DNA from: Paracoccaceae bacterium
GTDB lineage: Bacteria; Pseudomonadota; Alphaproteobacteria; Rhodobacterales; Rhodobacteraceae
DNA: 64,000 bases
NCBI GenBank assembly: GCA_022763485.1
Contig: JALEGX010000064.1
Coordinates: 37,389 to 101,388, forward strand
Reading direction: 5' to 3'
Shown: positions 35,396-43,986 of the stretch, in pieces
Position numbering within the stretch: position 1 is the stretch's first letter
Layout of the letters: each line of letters begins with the position of its first letter
Made by a program: the position numbers and the translations under genes
Notes under the pieces: generated by a model
What the model saw: the letters and a program-made list of their open reading frames with translations, nothing else
The model's database searches: none
Told to the model about the DNA's origin: nothing

Positions 35396-36156
35396 TGCGC
35401 GGCTCCCAGCCTGGCCCGCACTTCCAGCAGATCCGCCCAGGCCAAGCGCTTGGCGGCGGCCTGACGCAGCAGATAGGCCGGGTGGAACATGGGCAGAACC
35501 GGCAGGCCCCAGGCCTCATCCCAATTGCCCCGCAACCGGGTGATCCCCTTGCGGCCAAGCACCGCCTGACAGGAGATATTGCCCATCAGGATGACGACCT
35601 CTGGCTGCGCCAGTTCAACATGCCGTTGCAAAAAGGGCTTCAGCATGGCGATTTCGACCGGCAGCGGATCGCGGTTTTGTGGCGGGCGCCACGGCAATAC
35701 GTTGGTGATATAGACATTGCTGTCGCGGCTCAGGTCGATGGCGGCCAGCATCTTGTCCAGCAGCTGCCCGGCGCGGCCAACAAAGGGTCGGCCTTCGCGA
35801 TCCTCATCCCGGCCGGGGGCTTCACCGATGATCATCACGCGGGCACCGGCCTGCCCATCGGCAAACACCAGATTGCGCGCGCCCTTCTTCAGGTCGCAAT
35901 GCTCAAATCCTGCCATTGCCTCGCGCAACGCCACCAGCGACCCCGCAGACCGCGCCGCCTTGCGGGCCTCTTCGACCGGGTCGACCTCTTTGGGTTTATG
36001 CGGGATGTCGGGCTCGGCCTGGCGCTTGGCTTTGGGCGCCGCAGCCTGCAGCTCATACCGGTTGATCGGCGCATCGCAAATCGTCTCGGTCACGCCGAGT
36101 TCCATCTGCCACTCCAACAAGGCGCGGGCGGTATGCCAATCCAGTGCCGAATCCAT
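35392..36156 (-). CDS. Uracil-DNA glycosylase superfamily protein, Fe-S ligands mostly lost
   Basis: The 254-residue protein matches family 4 UDG in motif A ([24 protein letters not shown], residues 111-134), in [14 protein letters not shown] (151-164) and in motif B FHPAYLLR. Family 4 enzymes use four cysteines for a [4Fe-4S] cluster. Here only Cys87 remains; the other positions are Phe84, Trp156 and Leu172. It also has an extra N-terminal region of about 75 residues. It probably removes uracil from DNA without a cluster, as reported for some alphaproteobacterial UDG-like proteins. It is first in the operon with the phosphoesterase. Confidence 0.85.
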   Translation of the reverse strand: MDSALDWHTARALLEWQMELGVTETICDAPINRYELQAAAPKAKRQAEPDIPHKPKEVDPVEEARKAARSAGSLVALREAMAGFEHCDLKKGARNLVFADGQAGARVMIIGEAPGRDEDREGRPFVGRAGQLLDKMLAAIDLSRDSNVYITNVLPWRPPQNRDPLPVEIAMLKPFLQRHVELAQPEVVILMGNISCQAVLGRKGITRLRGNWDEAWGLPVLPMFHPAYLLRQAAAKRLAWADLLEVRARLGAAQ

Positions 36157-36316
36157 GCAGGCAGGCTATCCCCACATCGCCGGGAGGTGAACCGACAAAG
36201 CGACCGGACCGTCGCGAAGCCCCCAAGGCCCGCCCCCGGACACGACCGGGACAATATTGCGCAGCCTCCCGGCCACATTCCCTGCCGACTTGGGCGGGCA
36301 AAGCCGCCACCACCTC

Positions 36317-36346
36317 TTGCCCCCCTGCCCATACCGCCCCTATAAG
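36317..36346 (+). promoter_or_regulatory. Candidate promoter of the pyrB operon
   Basis: TTGCCC (36317-36322), an 18-base spacer and TATAAG (36341-36346) lie 31 bases upstream of the pyrB ATG. The predicted transcript start near 36353 leaves a short leader with AGGGAG. I see no attenuator hairpin with a T tract in this leader. Confidence 0.4.
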
Positions 36347-36377
36347 CGCGTCAGCATCGCGGCAGGGAGCAAAGATC

Positions 36378-37328
36378 ATGACGTTCAGTCACAAGCACCT
36401 TCTGGGCATCGAACATCTCCACCCTCGGGACATCACCGCGATTCTGGATCTGGCTGACGAATATGTCGACCTGAACCGCCGGGCGGAAAAACACGCCGAC
36501 GCCCTGCGCGGGCTGACGCAGGTGAACATGTTCTTCGAAAACTCCACCCGCACGCAGGCCTCATTCGAACTGGCCGGCAAGCGGCTGGGCGCGGATGTGA
36601 TGAACATGGCGATGCAGGCCAGTTCCATCAAAAAGGGCGAAACCCTGATCGACACGGCGATGACGCTGAATGCCATGCACCCCGACCTGCTGGTCGTGCG
36701 GCACCCGCATTCCGGCGCGGTGGACCTGCTGGCACAGAAAGTGAACTGCGCGGTGCTGAACGCCGGGGACGGACGGCATGAACACCCCACCCAGGCGCTG
36801 CTGGATGCGTTGACGATCCGCCGCGCCAAAGGCCGCCTGCATCGGCTGAACATCGCGATCTGCGGCGACATCGCACACAGCCGCGTGGCCCGCTCCAACC
36901 TGATCCTGCTGGGCAAGATGGAGAACCGGATCCGCCTGATCGGCCCGCCGACACTGATGCCTTCGCAGATCTCGGAATTCGGGGTCGAGGTCTATGACGA
37001 CATGCGCGAGGGCCTGCAGGACGTGGATGTCGTGATGATGCTGCGCCTGCAGAAAGAGCGCATGGACGGCGGCTTCATCCCGTCCGAGCGGGAGTATTAC
37101 CACCGCTACGGGCTGGACGCCGAAAAGCTGGCTCTGGCCAAACCCGACGCGATTGTCATGCACCCCGGCCCGATGAACCGGGGCGTGGAAATCGACGGCA
37201 CGATTGCCGATGACATCAACCGCTCTGTCATCCAGGAACAGGTGGAAATGGGCGTGGCGGTCCGCATGGCGGCAATGGATCTGCTGGCCCGGGCGCTGAA
37301 AGCGCAACGCCTGGCCGAAGCGGGGTAA
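36378..37328 (+). CDS. pyrB: Aspartate carbamoyltransferase catalytic subunit
   Basis: The 316-residue ATCase makes carbamoyl-aspartate in pyrimidine synthesis. The carbamoyl-phosphate loop [18 protein letters not shown] is at about residues 57-74, [11 protein letters not shown] near 137, and [11 protein letters not shown] near 265. The ATG at 36378 is selected by AGGGAG upstream; the open frame from 36144 is spurious. Downstream come two membrane proteins and a dead dihydroorotase that probably binds PyrB, as PyrC' does in Pseudomonas. No pyrI regulatory subunit is present. Confidence 0.96.
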   Translation: MTFSHKHLLGIEHLHPRDITAILDLADEYVDLNRRAEKHADALRGLTQVNMFFENSTRTQASFELAGKRLGADVMNMAMQASSIKKGETLIDTAMTLNAMHPDLLVVRHPHSGAVDLLAQKVNCAVLNAGDGRHEHPTQALLDALTIRRAKGRLHRLNIAICGDIAHSRVARSNLILLGKMENRIRLIGPPTLMPSQISEFGVEVYDDMREGLQDVDVVMMLRLQKERMDGGFIPSEREYYHRYGLDAEKLALAKPDAIVMHPGPMNRGVEIDGTIADDINRSVIQEQVEMGVAVRMAAMDLLARALKAQRLAEAG

Positions 37329-37334
37329 ACCGGC

Positions 37335-37868
37335 GTGACCGAGGCGATCGACATTCCACTGGGCGAACGCGGCGCGATCCGCGTCTTCACCCTGGACATG
37401 CATCCCGAACAGGCGAAGTTCCTGCGTGAACCCGGTGCCCTGGCCCAGGTGCTGGGGCTGGACGCCATCGACATGGACCAGGTCGAGATTTTTCCGGTCG
37501 AAGATCTGGAAGACCTGGGACTGGAGGGCTATCTGGCCGAGGGCTGCAACGTCCCCTCCGAACAGATTGCCGCTGATCGGGACAGATTGCAGGCCATCAC
37601 CGGCTACGTCCTTCTGATCCGGTCCCGTGCCTTTGACGGGCAGGCCGTGACATTGACGCCCGCGCAAAGCATCACCCTGGTCGCCCGCTACACTGAGCGG
37701 GGAACCGACTGGCAGGCGCAACCGCTGCAAACAGCCAGCGCTGCGCCGTTTTCTGCCCCCCGTCCCAGCCCGCGCGAAGCCCGCGCACAGGCACGCAAGA
37801 TCGGGGCCACGCTTTTTGCCGTGATGATGACGCTCATTCTGGTCGTTGTCCTGATGCTGGTGTTCTGA
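37335..37868 (+). CDS. Tail-anchored membrane protein in the pyr operon, unknown function
   Basis: The 177-residue protein starts at GTG 37335, 6 bases after the pyrB stop. Residues 1-110 form a soluble domain with acidic stretches (IDMDQVEIFPVEDLEDLGLEG). A proline-rich linker and a single C-terminal hydrophobic helix (about 156-177) follow. It looks like a tail-anchored cytoplasmic protein. No family is recognised. Its position between pyrB and pyrC' suggests co-expression with pyrimidine synthesis. Confidence 0.75.
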   Translation: MTEAIDIPLGERGAIRVFTLDMHPEQAKFLREPGALAQVLGLDAIDMDQVEIFPVEDLEDLGLEGYLAEGCNVPSEQIAADRDRLQAITGYVLLIRSRAFDGQAVTLTPAQSITLVARYTERGTDWQAQPLQTASAAPFSAPRPSPREARAQARKIGATLFAVMMTLILVVVLMLVF

Positions 37869-37925
37869 GCGTGAGAGCGGCCAGGCAACACACTCAGGAC
37901 CCCGCCCAGAGAAGGGACTTTTCGC

Positions 37926-38312
37926 ATGAAGGATGACATCGCATTTCCGCCTTCGGCCTCGGCCTATTACCGCGCCCACGCCACGATGGCGGCGGTTTGC
38001 ATGGCCGCCGCCATGGGGCTCCTTTGGATCATCGACAGCCCGCATATCTGGACCGGCGCGGTCGGCGGGCTGGCCGCCATCCTGCTGCGCGCGCTCTATG
38101 CCCGCAGCGAGGAACTGACCGCGACCTGGACCCTGTCGCAGACCACGCTGACCAGCCCGACAGGACACGCGGTTCCCGTCTCGAACCTGGCCGAGGTGAA
38201 AACCATGGGCAGCTATGTCCAGGTCATCACCAAGGACGGGCACAAGCACCTGATCAAATACCAGGCTGATCCCGCAGCCACGAAATCCGAGATCGAAAGG
38301 GCTCTGACATGA
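37926..38312 (+). CDS. Membrane protein with PH-like domain in the pyr operon
   Basis: The 128-residue protein has two hydrophobic segments (about 20-37 and 41-57). A small beta-rich region (about 65-120: WTLSQTTLTSPTG, VPVSNLAEVKTMGSYVQVIT) follows that resembles a bacterial PH-type domain. AGAAGGGA precedes the ATG. Its stop overlaps the pyrC' start by 4 bases, so translation is coupled. Function is unknown; a membrane anchor for the PyrB/PyrC' complex is a speculative reading. Confidence 0.75.
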   Translation: MKDDIAFPPSASAYYRAHATMAAVCMAAAMGLLWIIDSPHIWTGAVGGLAAILLRALYARSEELTATWTLSQTTLTSPTGHAVPVSNLAEVKTMGSYVQVITKDGHKHLIKYQADPAATKSEIERALT

Positions 38313-39598
38313 GCGCAACTCTTCTGACCAACGCCCGCCTGATCGACCCCGAAGCCGGAACCGAAACCCTGGGCTGGGTGCTGCTGCGCGACGGGCTGAT
38401 TGCCGATCTTGGCGCCGGTGCGCCCGGAGACCTGCCGGACGATGAGGTGGAAACCACCGACTGCAACGGCAAATGCCTGGCCCCCGGCATCATCGACATT
38501 GGCGTGAAGGTCTGTGAACCCGGTGAGCGCCACAAGGAAAGCTACAAGACCGCAGGCCGCGCCGCGGCAGCGGGCGGCGTGACGACCATGGTCACCCGCC
38601 CCGACACCACCCCCACGATCGACACGCCCGAAACACTGGAATTCGTCAACCGCCGGGCGCAGGCCGATACACCGGTCAACGTGCTGCCGATGGCGGCGCT
38701 GACAAAAGGCCGCGAAGGGCGCGAAATGACCGAGATCGGCTTTCTGCTGGATGCGGGGGCCGTTGCCTTCACCGACTGCGATCACGTGGTCACCGACACC
38801 AAGGTGTTTTCCCGCGCGTTGTCCTATGCGCGGTCCTGTGGCGCGTTGGTGATTGCGCACCCGCAGGAGCCGATCCTGTCCAAAGGCGCAGCGGCCACGT
38901 CGGGCAAATTTGCCTCGCTGCGCGGCCTGCCTGCTGTATCGCCCATGGCAGAGCGGATGGGTCTGGACCGGGATATCGCCCTGCTGGAGATGACCGGCGC
39001 CCGCTATCACGCCGACCAGATCACCACCGCGCGCGCCCTGCCCGCGCTGGAACGTGCCAAGAACAACGGGCTGGACATCACCGCCGGGACCTCCATCCAC
39101 CACCTGACGCTGAATGAACTGGACGTGGCCGACTATCGCACCTTCTTCAAGGTCAAGCCGCCGCTGCGCTCTGAGGACGACCGTCAGGCGATCATCGACG
39201 CTGTGCGCAGCGGTCTGATCGACATCATCAGCTCCATGCACACCCCGCAGGACGAAGAAAGCAAACGTCTGCCGTTTGAAGAGGCCGCTGCCGGGGCCGT
39301 GGCACTGGAAACGCTGCTGCCGGCGGCCCTGCGCCTGTACCATTCCGAGCAACTGGATCTGCCGACCCTGTTCCGTGCGCTGTCCTACAACCCAGCCAAG
39401 CGTCTGGGTCTGGCCGCTGGCCGCCTGGCCGTGGGCGCTCCGGCGGATCTGGTCCTCTTCGATCCGGATACGCCCTTTGTGATGGACCGCTTTGCGCTGC
39501 ACTCGAAATCGCAGAACACGCCGTTTGACGGCCAGAGAATGCAAGGTAGGGTGCTGTCGACGCTTGTCGCCGGAAAAACCGTCTATCGGAGACCCTGA
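38309..39598 (+). CDS. pyrC': Dihydroorotase-like protein lacking catalytic residues (PyrC')
   Basis: The 429-residue protein has the full type I dihydroorotase fold by sequence (PGIID, ARYHADQITT, TSIHHLTL, KVKPPLRSEDD, ALETLLPAALRL). Key residues are lost, however. The metal-binding D-x-H-x-H is D63-I-G65-V-K67, the substrate Arg is Cys69, and the catalytic Asp of the DHAPH motif is Met310 (S-M-H-T-P-Q). That pattern matches PyrC' pseudoenzymes, which act as structural partners of aspartate carbamoyltransferase. An active PyrC must be encoded elsewhere. The start overlaps the upstream stop (ATGA), and plsY follows with a 1-base overlap. Confidence 0.88.
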   Translation: MSATLLTNARLIDPEAGTETLGWVLLRDGLIADLGAGAPGDLPDDEVETTDCNGKCLAPGIIDIGVKVCEPGERHKESYKTAGRAAAAGGVTTMVTRPDTTPTIDTPETLEFVNRRAQADTPVNVLPMAALTKGREGREMTEIGFLLDAGAVAFTDCDHVVTDTKVFSRALSYARSCGALVIAHPQEPILSKGAAATSGKFASLRGLPAVSPMAERMGLDRDIALLEMTGARYHADQITTARALPALERAKNNGLDITAGTSIHHLTLNELDVADYRTFFKVKPPLRSEDDRQAIIDAVRSGLIDIISSMHTPQDEESKRLPFEEAAAGAVALETLLPAALRLYHSEQLDLPTLFRALSYNPAKRLGLAAGRLAVGAPADLVLFDPDTPFVMDRFALHSKSQNTPFDGQRMQGRVLSTLVAGKTVYRRP

Positions 39599-40203
39599 TG
39601 CCCATTCTTGAGTCCAGTCTCACCCTTCTGCTCGTCTGGGCGGTCATCGGCTACGGCCTGGGATCGATCCCCTTCGGTATGGTCCTTGCACGCGTCATGG
39701 GACTGGGCAATCTGCGCCAGATCGGCTCGGGCAATATCGGGGCCACCAATGTGCTGCGGACCGGCAACAAGCTGGCCGCGTTCCTGACTGTCGTGCTGGA
39801 TGGAGGCAAGGGCGCGGTGGCGGTGCTGCTGGCACGGGCGCTGGCTGCCGAGGATGCCGCGCAGCTGGCTGGCTTTGCGGCGTTTCTGGGCCATTGCTTC
39901 CCCGTCTGGCTGGGGTTCAAGGGTGGCAAAGGCGTGGCTACTTTTCTAGGCCTCTGGCTGGCACTGGCCTGGCCCGTCGGCATCGCCTGCTGCCTGACCT
40001 GGCTGGCCACGGCGGTGATCAGCCGGATTTCTTCGCTTTCGGCTCTGGTTGCAGCCGCGCTGTCGACGATCTGGGCCGTTGTGCTTGGCAGCGGCGCGGC
40101 CCTGGTTCTTGGCGTCGCCCTGACCCTGCTGGTTTTCTGGCGTCACCGCGAGAACATCGCACGCCTGCGCGCGGGCACCGAATCCAAGATCGGGCAGAAA
40201 TAA
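39598..40203 (+). CDS. plsY: Glycerol-3-phosphate acyltransferase PlsY
   Basis: The 201-residue inner-membrane enzyme transfers acyl groups from acyl-phosphate to glycerol-3-phosphate, the first step of phospholipid synthesis. The three PlsY motifs are visible: GSIPFG (22-27), GSGNIGATNVLR (39-50) and GFKGGKGVAT (107-116). Five hydrophobic segments are evident. Its ATG shares one base with the pyrC' stop (TGATG), so phospholipid and pyrimidine genes form one transcript. A 328-base gap follows. Confidence 0.95.
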   Translation: MPILESSLTLLLVWAVIGYGLGSIPFGMVLARVMGLGNLRQIGSGNIGATNVLRTGNKLAAFLTVVLDGGKGAVAVLLARALAAEDAAQLAGFAAFLGHCFPVWLGFKGGKGVATFLGLWLALAWPVGIACCLTWLATAVISRISSLSALVAAALSTIWAVVLGSGAALVLGVALTLLVFWRHRENIARLRAGTESKIGQK

Positions 40204-40531
40204 CCCCGACGCGCGACAACCGGGGCAGCCCCCCTTCCCTTTCAGATCAAAGGAGCGTCCCTGTGGGGCGTTTCTTCCGTGCCGCGCCTCCCGGCCCGCG
40301 GGTTCTGCCCGCTTTGGCGGACGGGGACATTGCAGGCCGGGCACGCCCATAGCTGCACATTTGCGCACATCCTCTCCGCGTGGCTGCACGATCAACTTTA
40401 GTTGTTTTGTAGTTTACCGATCGGTCCACCATCTGTGTTTCACCGCAGCGAGATAACGTTGCGCGTTAGATCCACATCGTCACGGCAGAAATTTTCGCCG
40501 CCGGGACAGACCAACTCTGAAAGGTTCGAAA
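40204..40531. other. 328-base intergenic region, mostly unassigned
   Basis: It lies between plsY and the YHS-protein gene, which point the same way. I see no convincing coding sequence; a 61-codon minus frame (40247-40432) lacks a good ribosome site. The only structured parts are CAAC-TTTA-GTTG at about 40393-40404 and the palindrome at 40416-40425. I found no clear plsY terminator. Confidence 0.5.
40416..40425. promoter_or_regulatory. TetR-type operator-like palindrome
   Basis: ACCGATCGGT is a perfect 10-bp palindrome in an AT-richer stretch 106 bases upstream of the YHS gene. This core is typical of operators of TetR-family regulators. No TetR gene is adjacent; the nearest in the window is at 60451. 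Confidence 0.3.
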
Positions 40532-41005
40532 ATGAACGCAATCAAATCCATCCTGGGCGGCATCGCCCTGTCCGTCGCCGTCGCAAGCAGCACCCTGGCC
40601 GCTGGCGTTGAAATCAATGCTAGCTCGACCGGCCTGGCGCTGCAAGGCTATGATCCGGTTGCCTATTTCACCGTTGGTGAGCCGACCAAAGGCAGCTACA
40701 AGATCGCGACCGTCCACAACGATGCAACCTATCGCTTCGTGTCGGAAGAAAACAAGGCGACCTTTGAAGCCAACCCCGAGGCCTACACCCCGGCCTACGG
40801 CGGCTACTGCGCCTTCGGTGCGGCCATGGGCTTCAAGTTCGACGGGGATCCGACCCACTGGAAGATCGTTGACAACACCCTGTACCTGAACCTGTCGAAG
40901 GACATTCAGGCGCGCTGGGAAGGCGACATTCCGGGCTTCATCGACCGCGCGGACACCAACTGGACCGACATTGCTGACAAGGAGCCCTCGGCTCTGCAGC
41001 AGTAA
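40532..41005 (+). CDS. Exported YHS-domain protein
   Basis: The 157-residue product has a signal peptide (cleavage likely after TLAAG, about residue 24) followed by a YHS domain. Its marks are LALQGYDPVAYF, then YRFVSEENKATFEANPEAYTPAYGGYCAFG with the YHS cysteine (YCAFG). YHS proteins are thought to bind metal or act in metal handling, but periplasmic members are uncharacterised. GAAAGG precedes the ATG. It is a single gene closed by the hairpin at 41031-41054. Confidence 0.9.
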   Translation: MNAIKSILGGIALSVAVASSTLAAGVEINASSTGLALQGYDPVAYFTVGEPTKGSYKIATVHNDATYRFVSEENKATFEANPEAYTPAYGGYCAFGAAMGFKFDGDPTHWKIVDNTLYLNLSKDIQARWEGDIPGFIDRADTNWTDIADKEPSALQQ

Positions 41006-41030
41006 GCCTGTACGGGTTTCGGGTTGGAAG

Positions 41031-41058
41031 CGGCAGCAGGATATCCTGCTGCCGTTTT
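41031..41058 (+). terminator. Terminator after the YHS gene
   Basis: CGGCAGCAGG/CCTGCTGCCG (41031-41040, 41045-41054) forms a perfect 10-bp stem with loop ATAT, followed by TTTTCC. The whole 24-base stretch is a perfect palindrome. Confidence 0.8.
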
Positions 41059-41103
41059 CCGTTTCAGGACGGCCATGTCGCCAGGGCAAAGCTGTCGGCG
41101 ATG

Positions 41104-41143
41104 AAAAAGGGGAGGCTTCCGGTGAAGCCTCCCCCTTTTCTTT
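41104..41143. terminator. Bidirectional terminator between YHS gene and gshA
   Basis: GGGGAGGCTT/AAGCCTCCCC (41109-41118, 41125-41134) forms a 10-bp stem with a 6-base loop, flanked by AAAAA on the left and TTTTCTTT on the right. It can stop gshA transcription on the minus strand and back up the first hairpin on the plus strand. Confidence 0.8.
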
Positions 41144-41171
41144 GACCGGTCCTGTTCGCAGGGCTCGCAGC

Positions 41172-42542
41172 TCAGTAGCTGAACTCACCATAGATGCGGG
41201 TCAGATCACCACCCCAATCGCCGTGGTAATGCTCCAGCAGCTCATCCGCAGGCACCTTGCCGCTGTCCAGGCTGTCTTTCAGCGCGTTCAGGAAATGGGT
41301 TTCATCCGGAACCAGCCCCCCAGCCCCCGGACGTGCCCGGGCCTTGAGACCGCTGTCCGAAATCGCCACGACCTCGCGGGCCAGCTCATGCATGTCGATC
41401 TTGCCGACCTTGGCCTGCAACCCCTGCTCGGAGGCCGCGATGCGCAGCTCTTCACGGGTTTCCGCATCCCAGCCTTTGACCAGATCCCAGGCCGCGTCCA
41501 GCGCCGACTGGTCATAGGTCAGGCCGACCCAGAACGCAGGCAGGGCACACAGGCGACGCCACGGGCCGCCATCGGCGCCGCGCATCTCCATGTATTTCTT
41601 GATCCGCGCTTCGGGGAAGGCGGTGGTCAGATGATCCGCCCAGTCCGACAAGGTGGGCGTTTCGCCGGGCAGCGCGGGCAGCTCGCCCTTCAGGAAGTCG
41701 CGGAACGACATGCCCAGGGCATTGATGTATTGCCCGTCGCGATAGACGAAATACATCGGCACATCCAAGGCGTATTGAACGTAGCGCTCGAACCCGAAGC
41801 CTTCTTCGAACACGAAAGGCAGCATCCCGGTGCGGGCGTCATCCAGCGACCGCCAGATGCGGCTGCGCCAGCTCTTGTGTCCGTTGGGCTGGCCTTCGAA
41901 GAAGGGCGAATTGGCGAACAGCGCGGTGGCAACCGGCTGCAAGGCCAGCGCGACGCGCAGTTTCTGCACCATGTCGGCCTCTGACCCGAAATCGATGTTG
42001 ACCTGGACGGTGCAGGTCCGGCGCATCATGGCCCGTCCCATGGTGCCGACTTCTTCCATGTAGTCGTTCATCAGCCGGTAACGGCCCTTGGGCATCAGCG
42101 GCATTTCTTCGTGCTGCCAGATCGGCGCGGCCCCAAGGCCGATGAACCCGACACCGATTTCGTCGGCGATGTCCTTGACCTCGCGCAGGTGGTTGTTCAC
42201 CTCGTCGCAGGTTTCATGGATGGTTTCCAGCGGAGCCCCCGACAGTTCCAGCGCGCCGCCGGGTTCCAGGCTGACGTTGGCCCCGTCCTTTTCCAGACCG
42301 ATCAGCTTGTCGGCCTCCAGAACCGGGTTCCAGCCATGCCGATCGCGCAGGCCCTTCAGGACCGCTTCGATCGACCGTTCGCCCTCATAGGGCAGTGGCT
42401 TCAGCGTATCCTTGCAATAGCCGAACTTCTCATGCTCGGTGCCGATGCGCCAATCCGACTTCGGCTTGCAGCCCGAAGCAAGATATTCGGCCAGCTGTTC
42501 GTGGCGCTCGATCGGCCCGCCGCCGGACTGAGGGATGGACAT
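41172..42542 (-). CDS. gshA: Glutamate-cysteine ligase (plant/alphaproteobacterial type)
   Basis: This 456-residue enzyme joins glutamate and cysteine in the first step of glutathione synthesis. The sequence matches the type found in alphaproteobacteria and plants: IGTEHEKFGY (33-42), ANVSLEPGGALELSGAPL (about 88-105), MMRRTCTVQVNIDF (about 172-185) and MEMRGADGGPW near 318. It ends a minus run rsmE, GNAT, membrane protein, gshA, with 64 bases between it and the upstream gene. A terminator follows at 41104-41143. Confidence 0.95.
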   Translation of the reverse strand: MSIPQSGGGPIERHEQLAEYLASGCKPKSDWRIGTEHEKFGYCKDTLKPLPYEGERSIEAVLKGLRDRHGWNPVLEADKLIGLEKDGANVSLEPGGALELSGAPLETIHETCDEVNNHLREVKDIADEIGVGFIGLGAAPIWQHEEMPLMPKGRYRLMNDYMEEVGTMGRAMMRRTCTVQVNIDFGSEADMVQKLRVALALQPVATALFANSPFFEGQPNGHKSWRSRIWRSLDDARTGMLPFVFEEGFGFERYVQYALDVPMYFVYRDGQYINALGMSFRDFLKGELPALPGETPTLSDWADHLTTAFPEARIKKYMEMRGADGGPWRRLCALPAFWVGLTYDQSALDAAWDLVKGWDAETREELRIAASEQGLQAKVGKIDMHELAREVVAISDSGLKARARPGAGGLVPDETHFLNALKDSLDSGKVPADELLEHYHGDWGGDLTRIYGEFSY

Positions 42543-42606
42543 TGGGCTTGCTCCGTCCTTTGAAACTGTCTTGAAGGGTCAGTCGTGCGGGGAATCGACG
42601 CCAGTG

Positions 42607-43134
42607 TCAATGCAGGCTGCGCCGCGAAACACGTTCGGGGTTGCGTTCCCAAATCACGACCTGGTGAGTATCCGGCTTGTGCATTTCGCTCAGCATCCGC
42701 TCCATCCTGAGGCCCGGCAGCGCGCTGAAGGCATCAAACAAAGCATCCGCTCCCTCTGCGGTCACTGGGATGTGCAGGTCAGGCTGCCCGGGCATACTGA
42801 GCACCCAATGCCGCGGCTTGGAGGTCGGGTCCAGCACGATGCGGGACAGCTCGCTCAGCGCGATCGCGCCGCCGGACAATGGGCCGAAATAAGAAATCTG
42901 CCCCTCGTCGATCTGCACCACTCCCGGCCCGCCGATGCCCAGACGAAAGCGCAGGCGCTGCGCGCCCATCACCGCGAAGACCACGCCAAGCGCCAGAATT
43001 GCCCACCCGAGCCAGCCCAGCAAACCGCCGCTCTGAGTGCCCCAGAACACCCCCAGACATCCCATGCCCAGCGCAATCAGCAATTCCCGGACCCGCCAGA
43101 GGGCCGCACGGGCTTCGGGACGCACAAAACTCAT
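42607..43134 (-). CDS. Membrane protein, unknown function
   Basis: The 175-residue protein has two hydrophobic segments near the N-terminus (about 18-35 and 38-57). A beta-rich soluble region follows (GPGVVQIDEGQISYFGP, HWVLSMPGQPDLHIPV) that resembles a PH-like cytoplasmic domain. The family is not recognised, though it appears conserved in type. Its start overlaps the stop of the GNAT gene by 4 bases. A role linked to rsmE or gshA cannot be inferred. Confidence 0.75.
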   Translation of the reverse strand: MSFVRPEARAALWRVRELLIALGMGCLGVFWGTQSGGLLGWLGWAILALGVVFAVMGAQRLRFRLGIGGPGVVQIDEGQISYFGPLSGGAIALSELSRIVLDPTSKPRHWVLSMPGQPDLHIPVTAEGADALFDAFSALPGLRMERMLSEMHKPDTHQVVIWERNPERVSRRSLH

Positions 43135-43976
43135 GGCAGTACCTTTTCCGGCTGGGCCAACAGCGCGATTCCGTACCAGCCCACCTGTTGAAATCCGATG
43201 GCATCATAGGTGCGCGCCGCGACCGGGTTGTTGGCAAAAAGAACAGCGGTTTCCGCGCCGTCGCGCCGTGCCGCCTGCAACAGGCCAACGGTGATCCTCT
43301 GCGCAAATCCGCGTCCGCGCAACTCCTGGGGCACAAACACGCCGCCGACCTGCACATGGGTTCCGACCACGGCATTCAGCGCCGCCATGGCAACGGGCAC
43401 GCCGTCCTGTTCCAGCAGCTTCACCCGCCCGGTTTTCAGATCGGATCTGGCCCGCCCCGGCGCAAGCTTTGCCGCCGCAGCGGAATCAGCCTGCCCGGTG
43501 TCTTGGAGATAGCTGGCGTACCACCCCTCCAAGGGCTCCAGATCATCCGCCGCCATCGGGCGGGTGCTCACCGGAGCCTCGGGCAGATCGCTCAGATCCA
43601 GCCGATAAAGCGGTTCCTCGTGCTGCAACTGGTAATCGGATCCATCGATCCCCAAAGCGCTAAGCACCACCGGCACCTGATCCGCTGCCCCGGTCATCCC
43701 AAGGGTATCGCGGCCCCTGATCGCGGCGGCAAAGGCCTGCGCGGCCGCAACGGGCATTCCTGGCATCTGAGCCATGACATAGCCGCTTTTGGTGATCCCG
43801 AACACGCCTTCGACCGCTTCGTCCCCCCACAGGAAGAACTGCGTTGAATGATCGTTTTCGCCAAAGCCCACCCCATGCGCCGCCAGATTGCCGCGCAAAT
43901 ACATGGAGCTGTCCGCGTATCGGGACAGAAACGCATCTATCCGCTGCGCATCATCGGGAGTTGCCTCGCGTAGCAT
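43131..43976 (-). CDS. GNAT-family acetyltransferase
   Basis: The 281-residue protein has a C-terminal GNAT domain (about 150-280) with the acetyl-CoA loop VFVPQELRGRGFAQRIT and NNPVAARTYDAIGFQ. The N-terminal half is a divergent GNAT-like or family-specific domain. The acceptor is unknown. It lies 10 bases downstream of rsmE and overlaps the next gene by 4 bases. Confidence 0.85.
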   Translation of the reverse strand: MLREATPDDAQRIDAFLSRYADSSMYLRGNLAAHGVGFGENDHSTQFFLWGDEAVEGVFGITKSGYVMAQMPGMPVAAAQAFAAAIRGRDTLGMTGAADQVPVVLSALGIDGSDYQLQHEEPLYRLDLSDLPEAPVSTRPMAADDLEPLEGWYASYLQDTGQADSAAAAKLAPGRARSDLKTGRVKLLEQDGVPVAMAALNAVVGTHVQVGGVFVPQELRGRGFAQRITVGLLQAARRDGAETAVLFANNPVAARTYDAIGFQQVGWYGIALLAQPEKVLP

Positions 43977-43986
43977 TCTGTTGTCC

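Noticed and set aside
40247..40432. 61-codon minus-strand frame in the plsY-YHS gap
   Set aside because: Weak start region, low-complexity basic sequence, no terminator in its direction.
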